64,000 nucleotides of DNA. Origin: CBDFMR01 sp965249765. Lineage in GTDB: Bacteria > Bacteroidota > Bacteroidia > Chitinophagales > Saprospiraceae. A model generated the notes under the pieces. The model did no database searches, had not been told where the DNA came from, and saw only the letters and a program-made list of their open reading frames with translations. The stretch's first letter is position 1; the number at the start of each line of letters is the position of its first letter. This document shows positions 28,514 to 35,733 of this stretch, piece after piece. The DNA lies in assembly GCA_965249765.1 (NCBI GenBank), contig CBDFMR010000005.1:2817582-2881581 (forward strand), written 5' to 3'. The position numbers and the translations under genes are program-made.

Positions 28514-30821
28514 AAATTTCAAAATAAGTGCTGCTCTGAAAGACTTAATCGGAAGAGAACTGATCACCGATGAGTTTGTAGCTGTTTTTGAATTGGTAAA
28601 AAATTCTTTCGATGCCAATGCCACCAAAGTAGAAGTAATATTTGAGAATAACACGAAACCTAACCTTGCCAGAATAATAATTAAGGATAATGGTTTCGGA
28701 ATGAGTTACAAAGACCTAAAAGAAAAATGGCTTTTCGTTGCCTATTCTGCCAAGAAACTTGGGTTAGAAAAACAAGATTACAGAGACAAAATAAAAATCA
28801 AAAGAGTTTTTGCAGGGGCAAAGGGAGTGGGTAGGTTTTCTTGTGACAGATTGGGAAATCATTTGAACCTAATTACACTTAAAAATGAACCGAAATCCAA
28901 AATCCAGAACCTTATAGTCAATTGGCAGAACTTTGAAAATGTTGATGATGAAGAATTTATTAATATTCAAGTTGAACATAAAGTTCTAAAGAAAAATACA
29001 TATCGAATTAAATACGGAACTGTACTTGAGATATCTGGGCTTCGAGATGAGTGGAATAGAGACAGAATTCTACAATTAAAAAGGTCCTTGGTTAAGTTAA
29101 TCAATCCAAATCAGGAAAATGATAGCCAAAACTTTACAATCGAAATAAAAGCAAATGATGAAAAATCAACTGACAGGTTGCCAAACAAAAAAGGTGAACA
29201 AAAAAGTGAGTGGGAGACAGTCAATGGTCCGATAAGAAACACCATATTCGAAACTTTGGAAATTAAAACTTCCAATATTTTAGTACAGGTTTCAGATGAA
29301 GGTCATTTCATTGAAACTACTATGCAAGATCGTGGAGATCCGATTTACTTCCTTAAAGAAAAAAACCCATACAAAAACCTTAAAAACATAGATGTATATC
29401 TTTTTCAACTCAATAGGAAGGCTAAAGTAAATTTTACGAGATTAATGGGAATGGAACCCGTAAAGTATGGTTCTGTATTCTTGTACAAGAATGGCTTTAG
29501 GGTTTACCCCTACGGAGAAGAAGGTGATGATTCTCTTCAAATAGATAGAAGGAAACAACAGGGTTATAATAGATTCCTTGGAACTCGTGATTTAATAGGA
29601 CGAATAGAGATAAATGGTAACCAATCTGAGCTAAGAGAAACCACGAGTAGAGATGGCGGCCTTATTAAAACCGATGCCTATATTGAATTGGAAAAGTTTT
29701 TTTATGACCACGTCTTGAAAAGGCTCGAAAATTATGTTGTTAATATTATTGAGTGGGGTGATCCGAAATTTCACAAAGAAACCAAAGAGTTAATTAGACC
29801 TGAATTGTGGCCCAAGGATGTTAAACTCAAAATACTTGAACTGATTACAGGATTTATTAATTCTAAAAATGTAATTGACATTCAATATGATGATGATTTC
29901 TTGCAGATAATTTCTGACAAACAAGACAAAAGTGTAGATAAGATTGTAAAGAAAATTGATCGTGTTGCTCAAAAATCAGGTAATCCTGGATTGGTTAAGG
30001 AAGCTAAGAAAATACAAAAGGCTCTAAAAGAAACAAAGGCCGATGTAGAAAGAGCCTTTAAAGAGAAAGAGCAAGAAACAAAGAAGCGAATTGCAGCAGA
30101 AGAAAAGAGTCAGTTTTTAGAAACACAAAATAGTTTTTTAAGAAATGACATAAGTGATGACACCAAAAATCTTGAAGCTATTTTACACCATATTGGGCTA
30201 ACAACAAATCTGATTAAGACAGATATATCTAATTTGACAAAAGGCATTATAAATATTGAACCAACTGATAAACTCTTGCCAATCGTAAAAAGACTCAGTC
30301 GGCAAAACGAAAAGATTACTTCTTTTTCCAAATACTTCAAGAAAGTCAATTTCAATATTTATACCAGTAAGCTAAAAACAGACATTGTAACATTCATTAA
30401 TGAATACATTGTAAACGTTTATGAACAGCGAGAAGATTTAAAAGCCAATCGAGAATTGCTGGATGTAAAAATCATTAACGATGACAAGGCCAAATTGGAA
30501 AAATCCATAAACCCAATTGATTTAATTATCATAATTGACAATTTAATCAGCAATTCGACAAAACATAACACCAAAAAGGTCATTCTTAAATGGAGTCAAC
30601 CTAAGAAGGATGTGGCCTTACTATCATTTAAGGATGACGGAAAAGGAGTTAAAGACAACATAAAGGACAACATATTTGATTTTGGCTTTACCACTTCCAG
30701 ACGAGGTTCAGGTATTGGGTTATATCACGTAAGAGAAATAATGGAAAAAATCAAAAGTAAAATTGAAGTGAACAACAGAACTAAAACCGGAGTAGAATTT
30801 CTACTCACTTTCAATAAATAA
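28503..30821 (+). CDS. Double-GHKL protein: MORC/Hsp90-like ATPase fused to a histidine-kinase-like module
   Basis: 772 aa with two GHKL folds. The N-terminal one (about residues 1-420) has the N-box EFVAVFELVKNSFDANA, DNGFGM from 62, and GAKGVGR at 105-111, as in MORC/MutL/Hsp90-type ATPases, and a long transducer-like segment. After a coiled coil (about 480-550, KETKADVERAFKEKEQETKKR) comes an H-box-like LEAILHHIGLTTN (H562/H563). A C-terminal HATPase follows with N-box DNLISNSTKH, DDGKGV (711) and SGIGLYHVREI. MORC-like ATPases are known in bacterial restriction operons. Coupling to a kinase domain and to the adjacent receiver protein suggests a DNA-sensing phosphorelay; this is inference. 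Confidence 0.85.
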   Translation: MANENFKISAALKDLIGRELITDEFVAVFELVKNSFDANATKVEVIFENNTKPNLARIIIKDNGFGMSYKDLKEKWLFVAYSAKKLGLEKQDYRDKIKIKRVFAGAKGVGRFSCDRLGNHLNLITLKNEPKSKIQNLIVNWQNFENVDDEEFINIQVEHKVLKKNTYRIKYGTVLEISGLRDEWNRDRILQLKRSLVKLINPNQENDSQNFTIEIKANDEKSTDRLPNKKGEQKSEWETVNGPIRNTIFETLEIKTSNILVQVSDEGHFIETTMQDRGDPIYFLKEKNPYKNLKNIDVYLFQLNRKAKVNFTRLMGMEPVKYGSVFLYKNGFRVYPYGEEGDDSLQIDRRKQQGYNRFLGTRDLIGRIEINGNQSELRETTSRDGGLIKTDAYIELEKFFYDHVLKRLENYVVNIIEWGDPKFHKETKELIRPELWPKDVKLKILELITGFINSKNVIDIQYDDDFLQIISDKQDKSVDKIVKKIDRVAQKSGNPGLVKEAKKIQKALKETKADVERAFKEKEQETKKRIAAEEKSQFLETQNSFLRNDISDDTKNLEAILHHIGLTTNLIKTDISNLTKGIINIEPTDKLLPIVKRLSRQNEKITSFSKYFKKVNFNIYTSKLKTDIVTFINEYIVNVYEQREDLKANRELLDVKIINDDKAKLEKSINPIDLIIIIDNLISNSTKHNTKKVILKWSQPKKDVALLSFKDDGKGVKDNIKDNIFDFGFTTSRRGSGIGLYHVREIMEKIKSKIEVNNRTKTGVEFLLTFNK

Positions 30822-30822
30822 A

Positions 30823-31743
30823 ATGAGATTAGAATACAACATACTATGGATTGAAGATGATATACAGGAATATATTGATAATGGAGAAATTGATAGTCTA
30901 AAGGAGTTTATTCGCGATTTAGGATTTGTCCCTCATATTGAAACAGTCCTGGATGAATCAAAATTGGACGACTATATCAATCTATATAAATACGATTTAA
31001 TCATTTCAGATTTTAACTTGTCTTCTACAACAGGTGACAAAATAATTGAAGAAATTAGAATAAACAAAGGGCTCGATACGGAGATATTATTTTATACAGG
31101 TAAGCCTACAAATTACCAAGAAGACCCTGAAGTACTGAAACGTGTAGCCTTTCTTGACAGGGTATCGTTTCAAGTCGGTAGAGATACTTTAATTGACAAA
31201 ATCGAAAATCTTATCAACTTAACACTTATCAGACTATTAGAAATTAATGCAACTCGTGGTTTAATTGCTGCTGAAACAAGTGAGCTGGACGTTGAGATAG
31301 AAAAAGCATTTTATAAAGTTTTAGAGATTGTCCAAAATAATGAAGACAACAAACCAAAATTAGAGTCAATTTTCCAACGAGAGTTTGAAAAATACAAGAA
31401 GAAATCTGAGCAAGACTTAAATGAAAAAATGATTTCTTATAAAGAAGACTATAAGGTATATTTCAATAGTTCTACTGCAGGCCCTCGGTGGATTTTGATT
31501 AGAAAGCTATTAGATATTTATTGCCCCGATGGTTTTGACCAAGAGTTGTTTAAGTCTTACTCAAAAGATGTAATCGAAGTAAGAAATAAATTTGCCCACG
31601 CAAAAGCAGAAGAAAAAGAAGGAAAATTAGTTCTTGTAGGTCAGTATGGAAAAGAGGGCTTTGTGTATGATGAAGAAGCTTGTGTTGAAATTCGAAAAAA
31701 TTTAATTTCTCACAGAAACAATATAAGTAAGTTACATGAATAG
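30823..31743 (+). CDS. Receiver-domain protein with C-terminal HEPN-like domain
   Basis: 306 aa, starting one base after the upstream stop. The N-terminal receiver domain shows the acidic cluster WIEDD (E11-D13), phosphoacceptor D63 in YDLIISDFNL, and FYTGKP (T92). A helical region follows. Near the end is VRNKFAHA with R254-N-x-x-x-H259, the RNxxxH signature of HEPN RNases. A natural reading is a phosphorylation-switched RNase effector triggered by the double-GHKL protein. No HTH output domain is visible, so it is unlikely to be a transcription factor. The HEPN call rests on one motif and helical context. Confidence 0.65.
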   Translation: MRLEYNILWIEDDIQEYIDNGEIDSLKEFIRDLGFVPHIETVLDESKLDDYINLYKYDLIISDFNLSSTTGDKIIEEIRINKGLDTEILFYTGKPTNYQEDPEVLKRVAFLDRVSFQVGRDTLIDKIENLINLTLIRLLEINATRGLIAAETSELDVEIEKAFYKVLEIVQNNEDNKPKLESIFQREFEKYKKKSEQDLNEKMISYKEDYKVYFNSSTAGPRWILIRKLLDIYCPDGFDQELFKSYSKDVIEVRNKFAHAKAEEKEGKLVLVGQYGKEGFVYDEEACVEIRKNLISHRNNISKLHE

Positions 31744-31745
31744 TT

Positions 31746-31830
31746 GGCCACACTTAAGTCATACACATTGGCAAGTCGCACAAAGCCACCACACAAAGCT
31801 AAGCTTGCCAAAGAGTATGCCTTTGCCAAC
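31746..31830 (+). repeat. Structured palindrome P4 (right of the methyltransferase/GHKL operon)
   Basis: Arms CATAC-A-C-A-TT-GGCAAG and CTTGCC-AA-A-G-A-GTATG keep the two A.A mismatches around C:G. The loop has CAAAGCCACCACA as in P3, and TTTGCCAAC follows. It begins three bases after the receiver gene and is in the same orientation as P3. Confidence 0.75.
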
Positions 31831-31851
31831 CTAAAACGAAGGAGTGAATAC

Positions 31852-31921
31852 GCCCTACAACACAAGATATCAGAGAATGATTCGTCCCTCATCACTCTCG
31901 ATATCATTATCCGTGTTAGGC
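31852..31921 (+). other. attC site 11
   Basis: R'' GCCCTACAAC at 31852-31861, R' GTTAGGC at 31915-31921, GATATC-AGAG-TGA / TCACTCTCGATATC arms. It closes the methyltransferase cassette, but no cassette start in the window complements this R'' (would be GTTGTAGGGC). Confidence 0.85.
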
Positions 31922-31955
31922 ACAAGGCTGAAGAAAAATCATAAAAAATGAAAAT

Positions 31956-32468
31956 ATGAAATTGAAACATTTATTTATCGGAATTTTGACTATTTTATAC
32001 TCTTGCTCGCCTATGACCAAGGAGTCATACCTGAATAGTTATAAGGATTTTATATCGGACATTAGTGCTGAAAGTTCAGATTTTACGGATAGTGACTGGC
32101 AAGAAGCTGAGACCGAATTCTACAAATTTAGAAGTGAATGGCGTAAAAAATTTGAAGATGAATTGATATGGAAAGATCAAATTGTTCTCGCAAAATACGA
32201 GGTACAATACAACCTACATAGATATAGAGGAAGTGTGTCCGACATTATAAATGATGTATTTGGGACATATAATGAATTGGAGGAAAAGGTAAAGTATTAC
32301 GCAGAGAATAAAATGACTGACGACATAGATTTCTTAATAGAACAAGCAAACGAAATTGGAGGCAGTGCAACAGAAATGCTAAGCCAAATACTCATTGATT
32401 TGGATGTGGAATATCAAGCAGGTTACAATGTAAGATTAAAAGTGACTAACAACAAGAATGAGAAATAA
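31956..32468 (+). CDS. Small predicted lipoprotein
   Basis: 170 aa. The signal with lipobox LYSC puts the acylated Cys at residue 17. The mature part is helical and acidic (SDWQEAETEFYKFRSEWRKKFEDELIWKDQI ...), resembling the DUF6565-type lipoproteins of Bacteroidota. Overlaps the PqiA-like gene by 11 bp, so the two are coupled and may form an envelope-associated pair. Function unknown. Confidence 0.65.
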   Translation: MKLKHLFIGILTILYSCSPMTKESYLNSYKDFISDISAESSDFTDSDWQEAETEFYKFRSEWRKKFEDELIWKDQIVLAKYEVQYNLHRYRGSVSDIINDVFGTYNELEEKVKYYAENKMTDDIDFLIEQANEIGGSATEMLSQILIDLDVEYQAGYNVRLKVTNNKNEK

Positions 32469-32928
32469 GCTATCAACCCTCATATTAATTTCCTCATTGG
32501 TGTTTTTCGCTTTGGGGTTGTATTTCCCTATTCTCGCAACCAAACACCAAATCTTAGGGTTTACCTTAGAGTATAAAGAGATAAGACTAACAGATTCGAT
32601 AAAAATGTTCTATGAAAGTAGTGAATATTTATTGGCAGGTATTATTCTTGTATTCACAATTTTTTTGCCAATAGTGAAATACATAGAGCTATCCGTAAGA
32701 ATAAAATCGGAGAAAAAATCCACATTCTTAAGTAAGATTGACAAATGGAGTATGATAGATGTGTTTCTTGTTGCAATAATTTTACTTAATTTTAAAATGG
32801 ATTCAAACGTAATAGTAATGAAGCTGAAAATAGGAACACAATTTATAGCAATATCGGTGCTACTAAGAATGATGGCAGCAAGCCTAATAAAAAGGGATAA
32901 TTCCAGAAAATCACTTTTCGACACCTAA
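32458..32928 (+). CDS. PqiA-like (paraquat-inducible protein A) membrane protein
   Basis: 156 aa with about four hydrophobic segments. The family hallmark KWSMIDVFLVAIILL lies near residue 97, and an N-terminal YFPILATKHQILGF segment resembles the 'P-x-GxxxxL' loop of PqiA-like proteins. PqiA proteins work with MCE lipid-transport partners in the envelope, but no MCE gene is nearby. Encoded with a lipoprotein by translational coupling. Confidence 0.7.
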   Translation: MRNKLSTLILISSLVFFALGLYFPILATKHQILGFTLEYKEIRLTDSIKMFYESSEYLLAGIILVFTIFLPIVKYIELSVRIKSEKKSTFLSKIDKWSMIDVFLVAIILLNFKMDSNVIVMKLKIGTQFIAISVLLRMMAASLIKRDNSRKSLFDT

Positions 32929-32940
32929 AATTATTAGCAG

Positions 32941-33297
32941 ATGAAGAATGAAAATAAAATACCAAAGATTGAACAGATCAACAAGAAGTATGGCGCATCC
33001 ATAGAGGATTTATCTAAAAAACTCGCTGGTTTAATTTCTATTAAAACTATGGAATTGGCAGCAGAAATTATGAAAAGTAAGGAAAAAAGTATCGATGAGA
33101 TTTCTGACTTAATTAGAAAGTATGACCAAAAATATTTAGAAATGACCAAAAAACAATTAATTAAGCTTAAGCAATATAAAGAAAGTCCACTCTACCCAGA
33201 TTACCATGAGAAAATAAGGCAGGAAGTCAAAAACATGATTATTAGGAAAAATACTTTACTCGAAAATTATATAGAATATTTAGAAGAACTCAAATAA
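32941..33297 (+). CDS. Small helical protein, unknown function (paralogue of next gene)
   Basis: 118 aa, fully helical and Lys/Glu-rich, no recognised domain. The segment KKQLIKLKQYKESPLYPDYHEKIRQEVKN shares a spacing pattern with KRQLQSMDEYKDFPELSEPYHKSLKDEIR in the next gene (K-x-QL, YK, P-L, YH, E). The pair may be diverged paralogues or partners. It lies in a cassette whose 3' attC has been lost. Confidence 0.55.
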   Translation: MKNENKIPKIEQINKKYGASIEDLSKKLAGLISIKTMELAAEIMKSKEKSIDEISDLIRKYDQKYLEMTKKQLIKLKQYKESPLYPDYHEKIRQEVKNMIIRKNTLLENYIEYLEELK

Positions 33298-33329
33298 CAT
33301 TTCATAACTTAAACTTAAAATTCAAACAA

Positions 33330-33923
33330 ATGGAAAGTAAAAAACAATTAACAAACTTAGATGACACTTCAGTTGGAGAACTTCAAGAAGTTTCTAACAG
33401 CATAAAAAAATATGTTGATGAAGAGAATGATAACACTTTGCAATATGCTTTGAAGAAAATTAATCATGATCCTAATTTACTGCAAAGATTATTCCCTTCA
33501 AAATTTGATAAAATGTACAGTGGCCTCGCAATGAAACAAGTGCAAAATGTCTTTGAAGCAAAAGAAAGAATGTTTGAAATTTACACTGGGATTCAATTGG
33601 AGATTGCCAGACAGAAGGGAGATACATTAATTGCTACTACTGGCATGCACCTTCAAGAACAATTAACACTTTTTGCGGAAACTAAAATTTTCTCTGTATC
33701 TTCTTCTCTTGAATCAAGCAGAAACGATTTTATGGGTAGAATGAAAAGGCAGCTACAAAGCATGGATGAATATAAAGATTTTCCTGAACTTTCAGAACCA
33801 TACCACAAATCACTGAAAGATGAAATAAGAACATATTTTTCATTTGTGTTACATGCAATCAAATCAAATCATTGCAAAAATACTTTAATAAAAATTCATA
33901 AAACACTGTTAATCAGAAATTAA
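33330..33923 (+). CDS. Helical protein, unknown function
   Basis: 197 aa. The N-terminal half (VGELQEVSNSIKKYVDEENDNTLQYALKK) and the middle (AMKQVQNVFEAKERMFEIYTGIQLEIARQKGD) are helical. Near residue 145 it has the QL-x-YK-x-P-L-x-YH pattern shared with the preceding gene. The last 15 residues are basic and look out of register with the rest, so the C-terminus could be truncated at the rearrangement joint that follows. Confidence 0.5.
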   Translation: MESKKQLTNLDDTSVGELQEVSNSIKKYVDEENDNTLQYALKKINHDPNLLQRLFPSKFDKMYSGLAMKQVQNVFEAKERMFEIYTGIQLEIARQKGDTLIATTGMHLQEQLTLFAETKIFSVSSSLESSRNDFMGRMKRQLQSMDEYKDFPELSEPYHKSLKDEIRTYFSFVLHAIKSNHCKNTLIKIHKTLLIRN

Positions 33924-34112
33924 CATTAATTCATTTCACTCCACTAATACAAGAATAAATTTTAGAGCTCTCTAATAATTGAAGATTTTATAATAATCCT
34001 GAAAAATCTTTAAGCAACTTTCAATGAAACTTTGTATCTTAAAAAAGTGTTTTGTAATTTGCAGCTAGAATTCATATAACACGTTATAAATCAGTAAATT
34101 AAGTATTCAATC

Positions 34113-34349
34113 ATGAAGTCAATAAACTATCCACTTTCAAATATGCAGTTAGAACTGCTTAAACTCTTTTCTAGAGACATTGAGGATAAAGATGTTAAAG
34201 AAATCAAGAAGCTTATTGTTAAGTATCTCTCTCAAAAATTAGCGAATACAACCAATAAAGTATGGGAAGAAAAAAATTGGACAGATGAAGATATGGACAA
34301 ACTTCTTAATACTCACATGAGAACTCCTTACAAAGATCAAGATAAATAA
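34113..34349 (+). CDS. Putative antitoxin of a PIN toxin
   Basis: 78 aa. Helical N-terminus (MQLELLKLFSRDIEDKDVKEIKKLIVKYLSQKLANTTNKVWEE begins this region) and an acidic tail with WTDEDMDKLLN, a pattern common in antitoxins paired with PIN_3 toxins in Bacteroidota. It lies 6 bp before the toxin gene. Upstream, TTTG (about 34031) and TAATTTG (about 34053) give a weak promoter-like pair. Expected to neutralise the toxin and autorepress; inferred. Confidence 0.75.
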   Translation: MKSINYPLSNMQLELLKLFSRDIEDKDVKEIKKLIVKYLSQKLANTTNKVWEEKNWTDEDMDKLLNTHMRTPYKDQDK

Positions 34350-34355
34350 TAACCA

Positions 34356-34775
34356 TTGAAAGTAGTACTAGACACCAACGTCCTTTTAGTTTCAATCTCG
34401 CCAAAATCCAAATATCATTGGGTATTCCAAAAGTTTATAAATGAAGACTTTATCCTTTGTGTTACAACTGATATCCTTCAAGAATATGAAGAAATCATTG
34501 GTCAACATATGGGACAAGAAGCTACAAATTATGTCTTACAGATAATCGAAAATTCAGTAAATGTAAATTATATCACAAAATATTTTCGATGGAATTTAAT
34601 TAATGCTGATCCTGATGATAATAAGTTTGTTGATTGTGCAGTTTCTTGCAATGCAAAATATTTAGTTACTAGTGACAAACACTTCAATGTCTTAAAGAAT
34701 ATTGAATTTCCTAAAATCGAAGTAATTGGAGTTGATTATTTCGAGTCCATTCTAAAGTCTAAAGAAGAAAATTAA
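34356..34775 (+). CDS. PIN-domain toxin (PIN_3 type)
   Basis: 139 aa, TTG start giving MKVVLDTNVLL. Acidic PIN residues are visible: D6 in LDTNVLL, E in LQEYEEI, and the Asp group in DPDDNKFVDCA and TSDKHF. PIN toxins are Mg-dependent RNases. With the upstream antitoxin this is a typical stabilising toxin-antitoxin cassette. Its attC follows directly. Confidence 0.85.
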   Translation: MKVVLDTNVLLVSISPKSKYHWVFQKFINEDFILCVTTDILQEYEEIIGQHMGQEATNYVLQIIENSVNVNYITKYFRWNLINADPDDNKFVDCAVSCNAKYLVTSDKHFNVLKNIEFPKIEVIGVDYFESILKSKEEN

Positions 34776-34776
34776 A

Positions 34777-34849
34777 TGCATGTAACAAAGTGCAAAACGG
34801 CTAGTGCCGCTAAGCGCGCCACCATCGTTTGCACTGAGCGTGTTGTGTT
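34777..34849 (+). other. attC site 12
   Basis: R'' TGCATGTAAC at 34777-34786, R' GTTGTGTTTA at 34842, TGCAAAACG/CGTTTGCA arms. The R'' complements GTTACATGCA at 23646, 11 kb upstream, showing that the PIN cassette originally began there. Confidence 0.9.
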
Positions 34850-34866
34850 TAATTAAAAACCAGAAT

Positions 34867-35499
34867 ATGAAAGGAACATTATTACTATTAATCAGCTTAT
34901 TTTTTGTTAACCTGATACAAGCTCAACAAAAAGCTGTGACGGAAACTGGCGAAGAAGTTATTCTATTTGAAGATGGAACTTGGAAGTATCAGAATGAAGA
35001 TCAAATCTCTCAGAAAGAAACGCCAACCAATCAAAAGAAATTTAAAAAAGATAAGGAGTCAACTTTTTTACTAAAAAGTAGCAAATTAAATATTGGTGTT
35101 TATTTAAATCCCAAAAAGTGGTCATTTAAAAAAGCAACGAATAATCCAGAAGCAGAATTCGAACTTCAATTAAAAGATGGAGATTTATATGGAATGATTA
35201 TAACTGAAAAAGTTGAAATCCCTTTTGAAACGTTGAAGTCAATTGCATTAGAAAATGGAAAAGCATCGGCACCAGATCTAAAAATTGTAAAGGAAGAATA
35301 CAGAATCGTAAACGGTTTAAAAGTTCTTCTTCTTCAATTGAATGGAACTATGCAAGGAATCAAATTCTCATATTATGGATATTATTTTTCTAGCCCTAAT
35401 GGAACAGTTCAATTCATAACATACACTTCACAAAATTTATTGGATAGTTATAAACCCGACAGTGAAAAGTTATTAAATGGTTTCGTGGAAATAAACTAA
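34867..35499 (+). CDS. Exported protein of unknown function
   Basis: 210 aa from ATG 34867; the open frame reaches into the attC, but a signal peptide (LLLLISLFFVNLIQAQ) starts here. The mature N-terminus has TETGEEVILFEDGTWKY, a motif common in secreted Bacteroidota proteins. The rest resembles a small alpha/beta domain (KWSFKKATNNPEAEFELQLKDGDLYGMI ... VNGLKVLLLQL). Its TAA stop (35497-35499) is part of the attC R'' core. Sole gene of its cassette. Confidence 0.75.
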   Translation: MKGTLLLLISLFFVNLIQAQQKAVTETGEEVILFEDGTWKYQNEDQISQKETPTNQKKFKKDKESTFLLKSSKLNIGVYLNPKKWSFKKATNNPEAEFELQLKDGDLYGMIITEKVEIPFETLKSIALENGKASAPDLKIVKEEYRIVNGLKVLLLQLNGTMQGIKFSYYGYYFSSPNGTVQFITYTSQNLLDSYKPDSEKLLNGFVEIN

Positions 35500-35697
35500 A
35501 CACAACAATGTATATAGCAAATAGGGCTTTCGGTGGTTTAAGAATGTTCAGTACTATTTACGAACACCGCCAAATCGTTGATTTGGCTTTTAAGAATGAA
35601 TAAATTAAAAACAAAATACAACGTTTTGGCTCAGAGCACATTTGAAAGTTTATCACTTTCTACTGCCCTACTTGCCATATACTAAACGTTGTGTGGC
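35497..35697 (+). other. attC site 13 (very long form)
   Basis: R'' TAAACACAAC at 35497-35506 complements the cassette start GTTGTGTTTA. R' is GTTGTGTGGC at 35688-35697. TATATAGCAAATAGGGC and GCCCTACTTGCCATATA arms enclose a loop of over 100 nt. Confidence 0.88.
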
Positions 35698-35733
35698 ATA
35701 AGACAAAATAGTAGCAGTTATAGTTTAAATCAA

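Noticed and set aside
18973..31830. Palindromes P1-P4 as ordinary attC sites
   Set aside because: They lack a RYYYAAC/GTTRRRY pair, occur on both sides of the same operon and have their own conserved mismatch signature; true attC sites lie separately just downstream of P2 and P4.
31744..31944. 66-aa ORF after the receiver gene
   Set aside because: It lies across palindrome P4 and attC 11, both non-coding structured sites, and has no protein-like features.
34804..34866. Longer start of the exported protein at 34867
   Set aside because: The extension is the attC stem read as protein; the signal peptide begins at 34867.
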